10,441 bases of DNA from Methanomassiliicoccaceae archaeon UBA367. GTDB lineage: Archaea > Thermoplasmatota > Thermoplasmata > Methanomassiliicoccales > Methanomethylophilaceae. The translations under genes were made by a program, and so were the position numbers. The notes under the pieces were generated by a model. The model saw nothing but the letters and a program-made list of their open reading frames with translations, was not told the origin of the DNA and did no database searches. The stretch covers positions 1-10,441 of the forward strand of contig DAXF01000074.1 in NCBI GenBank assembly GCA_002506255.1. Reading direction: 5' to 3'. Numbering within the stretch: the first letter of the stretch is position 1; each line of letters opens with the position of its first letter. Of the stretch, positions 1 to 5,104 are shown piece after piece.

Positions 1-1115
1 ATCTTGGGCTCCTTCCTGTCCGTAACGAGCTGCACGCTGCAGTTCAGAGGCTGGCTCACAGGCTTTCCTATCTGAGACAGGATCCTGACGCGGACCTCGA
101 CATCGGAGCTGACCTTCTCCGCTATGTCCTCTGCCATGCGGAGGGACATTATGTTGTAGATCTTCCCGATGTGAGTGACAGGGTTCTTACCGGAGGTGGC
201 CTCCATGGACATGGGCCTGTAAGGCGTTATCAGCCCGTTGGCCCTGTTGCCTCTTCCCACAGACCCGTCGTCTCCCATCTCCTGTGAAAGTCCCGTGCAG
301 GTAAGGTAGTACACGCCGCGGTCGTAATCGTCGGCGGTGTTGACCTCCAGTTTCAGAGTAACGTCCTCGCCGTCGATGATGTCCAATGCGTTCTGGTACA
401 CCTTGTCGTTGAGCTGCTCGATGGCGGACTTGTAGTGATCCGCATCATCGATGTACTTGTCTACCATGGCGCAGGCCACAGTGAGGGTGATGTCCTTGTC
501 GACCCTGGATGCCATGACCTTGACGTCCTGGCCTGCCTCCTTGAGGCTGTTCTTGAGCTTGCCGTTGATGAACTTCTCGGTATCATAGACGACCTTGTCC
601 GTTATGGAGTACGGTGCATAACCCACTCCGAAGGAGGTGTCGTTCGCCAGGATCTTGGATGTCTGATAAACGCCTCTGAGATCGTCGGATCCCTGGCCCA
701 GCTTCGCATCGATTATGACGTCGGAGTCCATATCGACATTGGGGAATGTATTCCTCATGTACGTCCTTGCGGCCTTGAGGGCAGTGGCCGCACAGGGTAG
801 CTCCCTGAGGCCGTTGTTCTCGGCGATGAATGTTGTGGCACGTCCCACCAGAAGTATGTATGTGGGAGAGATGACGTTCCCGCCGCCGAATTTGGGAGCG
901 GACATACCGGCGACTATCTGGGTCTCATCGGTGTTGTGGTGCAGTATGGTCCCGAATTCCTTCTTGTACATTTTGCACAAGGACCTGGATACTTCCTCTG
1001 CCAGGGCATCCGCGACGCTGTCAGGGTGACCTATTCCTTTCCTCTCAACCAGTTCGATCTTGCCTTTAGGCGTGGGCACCTCGTTTATGCCCTCTACGTA
1101 AATGTTCTTGCTCAT
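1..1115 (-). CDS. mat: Archaeal S-adenosylmethionine synthetase (methionine adenosyltransferase), 3' end outside window
   Basis: Makes S-adenosylmethionine from methionine and ATP in the cytoplasm, the methyl donor for the cell. Translating the minus strand from the ATG at 1115 gives an open frame of 371 full codons that runs off the left edge. The N-terminus starts MSKNIYVEGINEVPTP and carries GIGHPDS (about residues 27-33), then LHHNTDETQIVAG and PKFGGGNVISPTYILLVGR. This pattern belongs to the archaeal synthetase family, which is very divergent from bacterial MetK. That family is about 400 residues long, so roughly the last 30 residues are missing here. The start is fixed by a GGAGGG ribosome-binding site 10 bases upstream. 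The gene diverges from an HTH-CBS regulator starting 106 bases away, which may sense its product. No frameshift is seen. The identification is secure. Confidence 0.95.
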   Translation of the reverse strand, partial: MSKNIYVEGINEVPTPKGKIELVERKGIGHPDSVADALAEEVSRSLCKMYKKEFGTILHHNTDETQIVAGMSAPKFGGGNVISPTYILLVGRATTFIAENNGLRELPCAATALKAARTYMRNTFPNVDMDSDVIIDAKLGQGSDDLRGVYQTSKILANDTSFGVGYAPYSITDKVVYDTEKFINGKLKNSLKEAGQDVKVMASRVDKDITLTVACAMVDKYIDDADHYKSAIEQLNDKVYQNALDIIDGEDVTLKLEVNTADDYDRGVYYLTCTGLSQEMGDDGSVGRGNRANGLITPYRPMSMEATSGKNPVTHIGKIYNIMSLRMAEDIAEKVSSDVEVRVRILSQIGKPVSQPLNCSVQLVTDRKEPK

Positions 1116-1125
1116 ATGTATTCAA

Positions 1126-1172
1126 CCCTCCGGGGCAGGTTATCAGAGAAGGCAGATTCTACCAGTAAATAA
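1126..1172 (-). promoter_or_regulatory. mat promoter and ribosome-binding site
   Basis: Read on the minus strand, a TTTATTTA box lies at about 1165-1172 and a GGAGGG Shine-Dalgarno sequence at 1126-1131. A TATA box centred near 1169 predicts a transcript start near 1143, giving a leader of about 28 bases that contains the ribosome-binding site. This is inferred from spacing alone. Confidence 0.5.
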
Positions 1173-1185
1173 AGGAGATTGCGAC

Positions 1186-1206
1186 AAATATTCTTATATG
1201 AATTTT
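1186..1206 (+). promoter_or_regulatory. TATA box and imperfect palindrome before the HTH-CBS gene
   Basis: The sequence TTATAT (1194-1199) lies 22-27 bases before the ATG at 1221, the usual TATA distance for a leaderless archaeal transcript beginning at the start codon. No Shine-Dalgarno sequence precedes the ATG. The TATA core is also the spacer of an inverted repeat. AATATTC (1187-1193) and GAATTTT (1200-1206) pair at six of seven positions. A dyad over a TATA box is a typical place for an archaeal repressor, so autoregulation by the adjacent HTH protein is possible. Confidence 0.45.
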
Positions 1207-1220
1207 ACAATCCTAATTGT

Positions 1221-1784
1221 ATGAGATTCCCCCCAACGTCCGAGATCAGGAAGATGAGGAAGACCCTGGATCTGACACAGACTCAGCTGGCTGCCGCATC
1301 CGGCGTCAGCCAGAGCACCATAGCCAAAATAGAGAAAAATACAATCTCCGCAGGATATGACACTATAGTCAAGCTGTTCGAGACCATGGAAGCTATGAAG
1401 GATGACGACGGGAAGGGACTCACGGCAGCAGAGATAGCATCCAAAGGGGTCGTCTCCATTCAATCCGGGGAGCATGTCAAAGCCGCTTCCGATCTCATGA
1501 AATCCACCGGATTCTCGCAGGTCCCGGTCCTCACAGGGGAGCTGCCAGTAGGCAGTATATCTGAGAAATCCATACTGGGTCTTCTCAGGCAGGGCCTGAC
1601 AATGGATGAACTGTCCAATACCACTATTTCCAAAGTAATGTCAGACCCTTATCCGCTTGTCTCTGAGACGACACCGCTGGCTACCATAACTGCGATGATA
1701 AGCGGTTGCGATGCCATCCTGGTCTCCAGGAAGGGATCGGTCATAGGAATAATAACGAACGCCGATATGCTCAAGCTGATCTGA
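1221..1784 (+). CDS. HTH-CBS transcriptional regulator (Xre-like helix-turn-helix plus paired CBS domains)
   Basis: Predicted cytoplasmic DNA-binding regulator of 187 residues. Residues about 8-58 form an Xre/Cro-type helix-turn-helix, with LTQTQLAAASGVSQSTIAKI as the recognition core. Residues about 71-123 and 136-187 are two CBS repeats, the second ending VIGIITNADMLKLI, typical of a Bateman pair that binds adenosyl ligands. The ATG at 1221 is chosen over an in-frame TTG at 1179. The HTH begins just after the ATG, the extra 14 residues look like translated promoter, and a TATA element sits at -22 to -27, suggesting a leaderless mRNA. The gene diverges from mat. Some archaeal CBS proteins, such as MJ0100 of Methanocaldococcus, bind SAM or methylthioadenosine, so a SAM-responsive role is an attractive inference. 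Target and ligand are not shown by the sequence. The 3' end overlaps rnz by 14 bases. Confidence 0.85.
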   Translation: MRFPPTSEIRKMRKTLDLTQTQLAAASGVSQSTIAKIEKNTISAGYDTIVKLFETMEAMKDDDGKGLTAAEIASKGVVSIQSGEHVKAASDLMKSTGFSQVPVLTGELPVGSISEKSILGLLRQGLTMDELSNTTISKVMSDPYPLVSETTPLATITAMISGCDAILVSRKGSVIGIITNADMLKLI

Positions 1785-2679
1785 TGCCCGTCGCAGACAC
1801 CTGGTACATATCCATATCCCTGGCGGCAACGGTGTTGGGGAATACCGATCTCGCCTCTTCCTCTGGCAAAGACAGGTCCTCATAGCGGTTGCTTATGTGA
1901 ACAAGCACCAGCATACCGACATCGGACCCCTTGGCGATTTTGGCGGCCTGCAGAGCGGTAGAATGCATGTGGGTGTCCGCAAGCTCTGCGCTGTCATCCA
2001 TGAATGTTGCCTCATGTATCAGCATGTCCGCTCCGGCGGCGGCCTCCTTGATGTGGTCGCTGGGGCGGGTATCCCCAGATATTACAACTTTGGCACCCCT
2101 CCTTGCAGGACCTGTTACGGTCTCCGGTGTCACACCTTTGACAGTGATACCGCACTTGATAAGTGCCAGATCTTTCGGTTCTAAGCCTAGGCCCTCTGCC
2201 TTCCTCCTGTTTATCTTCCCCGGCAGACTGTCCTCTTCCATCACATATGCCAACGATGCGGTGCCGTGATCAGAGGCAACAGCCTTCACACTGTACCCTT
2301 TGCCCTTGTAAATGAAGCCGGGCTCAGCCTCTTCCACTACAATAGGATACTGGATCTCGCCTTCGCACGAGCCCATGAGCATATCTATCGAGGATGAGGT
2401 CCCCTTCGGACCATGAACGAATACCGGGTCCTTCCTTCCTGAGAGGCCCATGGTCTGCAATAGTCCCGGGACCCCCATTATATGGTCTCCGTGCAGATGT
2501 GTCAGGAAGATCGACTTCACCTTCATGAAAGAGAACGGCGAGATCATCAGCTGCCTCTGGGTCCCTTCTCCGCAATCGAACAGCAGAACATCGCCTCCGT
2601 GTTTAGCAGCAACGCAGGGAAGGGATTTCTTCCTGGAAGGGGTGCTCGCAGCGGTCCCCAGGAAAAGGATCTCGATCAT
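1771..2679 (-). CDS. rnz: Ribonuclease Z (tRNA 3' processing endonuclease)
   Basis: Cuts 3' trailers from pre-tRNA so that CCA can be added or exposed. It is a 302-residue metallo-beta-lactamase fold protein of the short RNase Z type, close to the family's usual 300-310 residues. Visible motifs, in order, are FLGTAASTP (6-14), FDCGEGTQRQL (34-44), the zinc motif HLHGDH (61-66), SDHGTASLAY with H138, SGDTRPS with D203, LIHEATF (220-226) and HMHSTA with H239. The dinuclear zinc ligands are therefore all present, and the KINRRKAEGLGLEP stretch is characteristic of RNase Z rather than arylsulfatase-like relatives. The start at 2679 is 3 bases after the stop of the small Cys/His gene upstream, so the two are likely cotranscribed. 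The Shine-Dalgarno match is weak. The 3' end overlaps the convergent HTH-CBS gene. Confidence 0.95.
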   Translation of the reverse strand: MIEILFLGTAASTPSRKKSLPCVAAKHGGDVLLFDCGEGTQRQLMISPFSFMKVKSIFLTHLHGDHIMGVPGLLQTMGLSGRKDPVFVHGPKGTSSSIDMLMGSCEGEIQYPIVVEEAEPGFIYKGKGYSVKAVASDHGTASLAYVMEEDSLPGKINRRKAEGLGLEPKDLALIKCGITVKGVTPETVTGPARRGAKVVISGDTRPSDHIKEAAAGADMLIHEATFMDDSAELADTHMHSTALQAAKIAKGSDVGMLVLVHISNRYEDLSLPEEEARSVFPNTVAARDMDMYQVSATGIRSA

Positions 2680-2682
2680 CTC

Positions 2683-2883
2683 TCAGCCCATATAGTCCGG
2701 TATGATGCCCTTCGTCTCCTTCTTCAGCTCCTTGTAGTGAGCCTTGCAGAGGTGGACCTGCCTGATTCCCTCGCTCTTGAGGGCAAGATCCGTCATCTCC
2801 ACCTTCTTCCCGGATACGGATCTCTCGGCCTGTGCCGTGCATCCCTGCACGTCGCACGTATGCTCTGTGGAGTCTCTGCTCAT
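2683..2883 (-). CDS. Small Cys/His-rich protein, putative zinc-binding, upstream of rnz
   Basis: A 66-residue cytoplasmic protein that I do not recognise by name. It has CDVQGC (C10, C15) near the N-terminus and HLCKAHYKELKKE (H44, C46, H49) near the C-terminus. These make a plausible C-x4-C ... C-x2-H zinc site around a basic middle and tail. The frame stays open upstream to an ATG at 3012. The ATG at 2883 is preferred because a TATA-like element lies 28 bases before it and the upstream extension is compositionally unlike protein. It ends 3 bases before rnz, so it is probably cotranscribed and translationally coupled with it. A link to tRNA processing is inferred from this coupling only. Nucleic-acid binding is reasonable for a small basic zinc protein but is not demonstrated. 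Confidence 0.75.
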   Translation of the reverse strand: MSRDSTEHTCDVQGCTAQAERSVSGKKVEMTDLALKSEGIRQVHLCKAHYKELKKETKGIIPDYMG

Positions 2884-2897
2884 GGTACGCCAATCCC

Positions 2898-2948
2898 GGA
2901 GAACGGATTTATTGTTTACTGATGATGATCGCTTCCTGCCGGTTCTCC
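2898..2948 (-). promoter_or_regulatory. Promoter of the small-protein/rnz operon, bracketed by an inverted repeat
   Basis: On the minus strand ACAATAAAT (2907-2915) is centred 28 bases before the ATG at 2883. That fits a leaderless transcript, and no Shine-Dalgarno sequence is visible. The element lies inside a perfect 7-base inverted repeat: GGAGAAC at 2898-2904 and GTTCTCC at 2942-2948, with 37 bases between. The arms are about four helical turns apart, so they could be paired protein-binding sites. The repeat could also be chance. Confidence 0.35.
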
Positions 2949-3013
2949 ACAGAGTATTGAAGGCCGGGATGGGTCTGAGAAAACCATTTGAACAGGGAAC
3001 GGGAAACTCCAAA

Positions 3014-3021
3014 GGTTAAAT
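3014..3021 (+). promoter_or_regulatory. TATA-like element of rpe
   Basis: GGTTAAAT is centred about 28 bases before the rpe ATG at 3046. No Shine-Dalgarno sequence lies between them, so the mRNA is probably leaderless. Together with the minus-strand promoter it fills the 162-base divergent gap. I see nothing else there. Confidence 0.4.
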
Positions 3022-3045
3022 CCCAGTAAGATAATCGGCCTCTTC

Positions 3046-3702
3046 ATGACAAAGGTCTCTCCGTCCATGCTCTCCGCGGATTTCTCCAGGTTGGGAGAGG
3101 AACTGCTCCGGGTGGAGCGTGCAGGGGCAGACTGGATCCACATAGATGTCATGGACGGTATGTTCGTGCCGAACATAACCGTGGGTCCGCTGGTGGTGGA
3201 GGCGCTCAGGCCGCTTAGCAGGATCGTATTCGATGTGCACCTGATGATAGAGAAGCCAGTCCGCTATGTTGGTGCCTTCGCCGATGCCGGAGCGGACATA
3301 CTCACGGTGCATACGGAAGCGGAGGGCGAGATCAGGGAGGCTCTGAAAGCCATAAAGGACAGGGGCCTAAGGGCGGGAATATCCCTAAACCCCGGTACCC
3401 CTTTCTCTGCCGTTGAGAGATACCTCGACGAAGTGGATGTCCTTCTAGTGATGACAGTTCAGCCCGGATTCGGAGGACAGAGCTTCAGAGAGGAGGGGCT
3501 GCCCAAGATAGCAGCGGCAAGCAGATACGCAGAAGAGAGCAATCCTCAACTGGAGATCTCCGTTGACGGCGGCATCAACCGCGAAACCGGAAGAAGATGC
3601 GCCGGGGCGGGGGCAACGGTCCTGGCGGCCGGAAGCTATCTCTATCGTCTTGATGACATGGCCTCCGAGATAGCGCTTTGGAAGACCTTCGGGAAAGATT
3701 AA
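3046..3702 (+). CDS. rpe: Ribulose-phosphate 3-epimerase
   Basis: Interconverts D-ribulose 5-phosphate and D-xylulose 5-phosphate in the non-oxidative pentose phosphate pathway. It is 218 residues long, the normal length for this TIM-barrel family. Diagnostic segments are PSMLSADF (6-13), HIDVMDGMFVPNITVG (32-47), DVHLM with H65, MTVQPGFGGQSF and VDGGIN with D174. The metal and catalytic residues of the family, H32, D34, H65 and D174, are all in place. The start is the only ATG that keeps the full N-terminal strand, and a TATA-like element lies about 28 bases upstream. A two-helix membrane microprotein begins 26 bases downstream and fen follows that, all on one strand. Cotranscription is possible, but a T-rich stretch after the stop may end some transcripts. 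Confidence 0.95.
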   Translation: MTKVSPSMLSADFSRLGEELLRVERAGADWIHIDVMDGMFVPNITVGPLVVEALRPLSRIVFDVHLMIEKPVRYVGAFADAGADILTVHTEAEGEIREALKAIKDRGLRAGISLNPGTPFSAVERYLDEVDVLLVMTVQPGFGGQSFREEGLPKIAAASRYAEESNPQLEISVDGGINRETGRRCAGAGATVLAAGSYLYRLDDMASEIALWKTFGKD

Positions 3703-3720
3703 TCTAAGACCCTTTCTTTT
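3696..3720 (+). promoter_or_regulatory. Palindrome at the rpe stop and T-rich tract before the microprotein
   Basis: AGATTAATCT (3696-3705) is a perfect 10-base palindrome spanning the rpe stop codon. Its centre is about 28 bases before the ATG at 3729, the distance expected of a TATA element. It is followed by TTTCTTTT (3713-3720), which could act as an archaeal T-tract terminator for rpe. Both readings are weak. Confidence 0.25.
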
Positions 3721-3728
3721 ATGCAATC

Positions 3729-3917
3729 ATGGCTAAGCTGTCCCTGAGGTCCGCCGTCTCCGACGGGTACCTGACCATTTTGATCTCCGTGCTGTTGCTG
3801 GCACTTTTTGTCATGTTCGTTGCGACCGATGTCCTCTATGCCGCATTCATTTCGTTGATAGTTCTCTTCTCCGTCGTGGCCCTCGGCGCAGTGGGCATAT
3901 CCGAGAGGGAAGGATAG
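3729..3917 (+). CDS. Small two-helix membrane protein, unknown function
   Basis: A 62-residue protein with a short basic N-terminus (MAKLSLR), two strongly hydrophobic segments at about residues 13-32 and 35-57 joined by a very short turn, and a charged tail ending SEREG. It should be a helical-hairpin membrane protein with both ends probably cytoplasmic. I do not recognise a family. It is a believable gene because it starts 26 bases after rpe, ends 8 bases before fen, and its last codons contain the fen ribosome-binding site. That arrangement suggests it is translated together with fen. Nothing in the sequence ties it functionally to either neighbour. Confidence 0.65.
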   Translation: MAKLSLRSAVSDGYLTILISVLLLALFVMFVATDVLYAAFISLIVLFSVVALGAVGISEREG

Positions 3918-3920
3918 GTG
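3916..3920 (+). promoter_or_regulatory. Ribosome-binding site of fen
   Basis: AGGTG begins inside the stop codon of the membrane microprotein and ends 5 bases before the fen ATG at 3926. It supports that start and suggests the two genes share a transcript. Confidence 0.5.
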
Positions 3921-3925
3921 CCTTC

Positions 3926-4954
3926 ATGGGAGTCAACCTCTCTGGCGTCATACAATGCCGCGAGGTCGATCTCAGCTTCCTGAGCGGTAAGAAGGTCACT
4001 ATCGACGCATACAACACGATCTACCAGTTCCTTTCGATCATAAGGCAGCCGGACGGATACCCTCTTTGCGATTCCAAGAACAGGATAACTTCCCATCTTT
4101 CCGGGCTTCTTTACAGGACTGCGAACCTCATCGAATCAGGCATAGAGCCCTCGTTCGTATTCGACGGCGTTCCCCATGAGCTGAAGCACACCACACTGGA
4201 ACGCCGGAGATCCCGCAGGGACGATGCGGAGAAGGAATGGGAGAAGGCCATAAAAGAAGGCGACATAAAGAAGGCCTTCTCGAAAGCTCAGCAGACATCC
4301 AGGATGACGGATGAGATAAGGACCTCCTCCCTGGAGCTCCTGGAGCTTATGGGCATGCCTCTGATCAAGGCGCCAAGCGACGGAGAGGCCCAGGCAGCGT
4401 ACATGTGCTCCAAAGGCGATGTCTGGGCATCCGCATCCCAAGATTACGATTCAATACTCTTCGGGGCACCCAGGCTCGTCAGGAATATGACGATAACCGG
4501 AAGGAGGAAAATGCCGGGCAGGGATGAGTACAGGACAGTCCGGACCGAGATGATCGAGTCAGAGGAAGCTCTTCAACAGATAGGCCTCACGCGGGAGCAA
4601 CTTGTGGATGCCTGCATCATGATGGGTACGGACTTCAACCCTGGCATATCAGGCATAGGTCCGAAGAGAGGGATAAAACTGATCAGGGACCACGGAAGCC
4701 TGGAGGCCGCTCTGAGGCATATAGGCGAGGAGATTCCCGAATACCGGGAGGTAAGAGAGATATTCCTCGACGGGAAATATACCGACACTTACAATCTGGT
4801 ACCCGGAGATATGGACCGAGACGGCATAGTGGAGATGCTCACCGGATACGATTTCACAGAGAGCAGGGTCATCTCAGCTCTGGATAAGATCGATTGTGCC
4901 AGATCTGCGAATAAGGCCAAAAAGCAACAGAAATCACTGGACTCCTGGTTCTGA
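3926..4954 (+). CDS. fen: Flap endonuclease 1 (FEN1/XPG family)
   Basis: Structure-specific 5' nuclease that removes flaps during Okazaki-fragment maturation and repair. It is 342 residues long, the usual archaeal FEN1 length. The N-terminal XPG domain has D27 (TIDAYN) and D80 (FVFDG). The internal domain has APSDGEAQAAY (149-159), SQDYDS with D173 and D175, and GTDFNPGISGIGPK with D236 and the helix-hairpin-helix. The NMTITGRRKMPG segment is typical. The C-terminus QKSLDSWF (335-342) is a PIP box for binding the PCNA clamp. One oddity is that the usual glutamate of the APSEGEAQ motif is aspartate here (D152); E154 is kept. The protein should still be active, since the change is conservative. 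The gene follows the membrane microprotein by 8 bases. Confidence 0.96.
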   Translation: MGVNLSGVIQCREVDLSFLSGKKVTIDAYNTIYQFLSIIRQPDGYPLCDSKNRITSHLSGLLYRTANLIESGIEPSFVFDGVPHELKHTTLERRRSRRDDAEKEWEKAIKEGDIKKAFSKAQQTSRMTDEIRTSSLELLELMGMPLIKAPSDGEAQAAYMCSKGDVWASASQDYDSILFGAPRLVRNMTITGRRKMPGRDEYRTVRTEMIESEEALQQIGLTREQLVDACIMMGTDFNPGISGIGPKRGIKLIRDHGSLEAALRHIGEEIPEYREVREIFLDGKYTDTYNLVPGDMDRDGIVEMLTGYDFTESRVISALDKIDCARSANKAKKQQKSLDSWF

Positions 4955-4978
4955 TGATCCGCAGCAGATGCATATTCT

Positions 4979-5003
4979 GAATGCGAGAATGGCATTCTTT
5001 CGT
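4979..5003 (+). terminator. Putative terminator after fen (hairpin plus T-rich run)
   Basis: GAATGC (4979-4984) and GCATTC (4992-4997) form a perfect 6-base stem with a 7-base loop, followed by TTTCGTT. It lies 25 bases after the fen stop and before the ileS promoter, a sensible place for termination. The same bases contain overlapping dyads (ATTC-T-GAAT, AGAATG-G-CATTCT), so a protein-binding site is an alternative. Confidence 0.4.
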
Positions 5004-5034
5004 TCATCTGACTCTTTAGCGTCGGATGGTGCTG

Positions 5035-5043
5035 TTTTATAAA
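5035..5043 (+). promoter_or_regulatory. TATA box of ileS
   Basis: TTTTATAAA is a near-consensus archaeal TATA box. Its centre at about 5039 predicts a transcript start near 5065 and therefore a leader of about 40 bases, unlike several leaderless neighbours. Confidence 0.6.
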
Positions 5044-5067
5044 CGACCTCCGCAATCAGGAGCCCAC

Positions 5068-5095
5068 GGCCGGGCAAGATATACCCGGTCCGGAG
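5068..5095 (+). promoter_or_regulatory. ileS leader hairpin and ribosome-binding site
   Basis: GGCCGGG (5068-5074) pairs with CCCGGTC (5084-5090), seven pairs including one G-U, around a 9-base A/T-rich loop. GGAG (5092-5095) follows directly and lies 9 bases before the ATG at 5105, so it is the likely Shine-Dalgarno sequence. The stem would sit at the very 5' end of the predicted mRNA, next to the ribosome-binding site. It could affect translation or stabilise the 5' end. Confidence 0.4.
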
Positions 5096-5104
5096 TGGCT
5101 GGCG

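Noticed and set aside
435..1172. Plus-strand open frames across the mat region
   Set aside because: All are antisense to the well-identified SAM synthetase and encode no recognisable motif.
1179..1220. TTG start giving the HTH-CBS protein 14 extra residues
   Set aside because: The extension covers the TATA box and palindrome, and the helix-turn-helix begins right after the ATG at 1221.
2884..3012. Longer start for the Cys/His protein at 3012
   Set aside because: The extra residues overlap the predicted promoter and look like translated intergenic DNA; the ATG at 2883 has a TATA element at the right distance.
5048..5095. A riboswitch-like switch in which CTCCG (5048-5052) masks the ileS ribosome-binding site (5091-5095)
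   Set aside because: The TATA box predicts a transcript start near 5065, so the masking strand would not be in the mRNA.
5041..5104. T-box leader for ileS
   Set aside because: T-boxes are bacterial, and the leader is too short and lacks the conserved T-box sequence.
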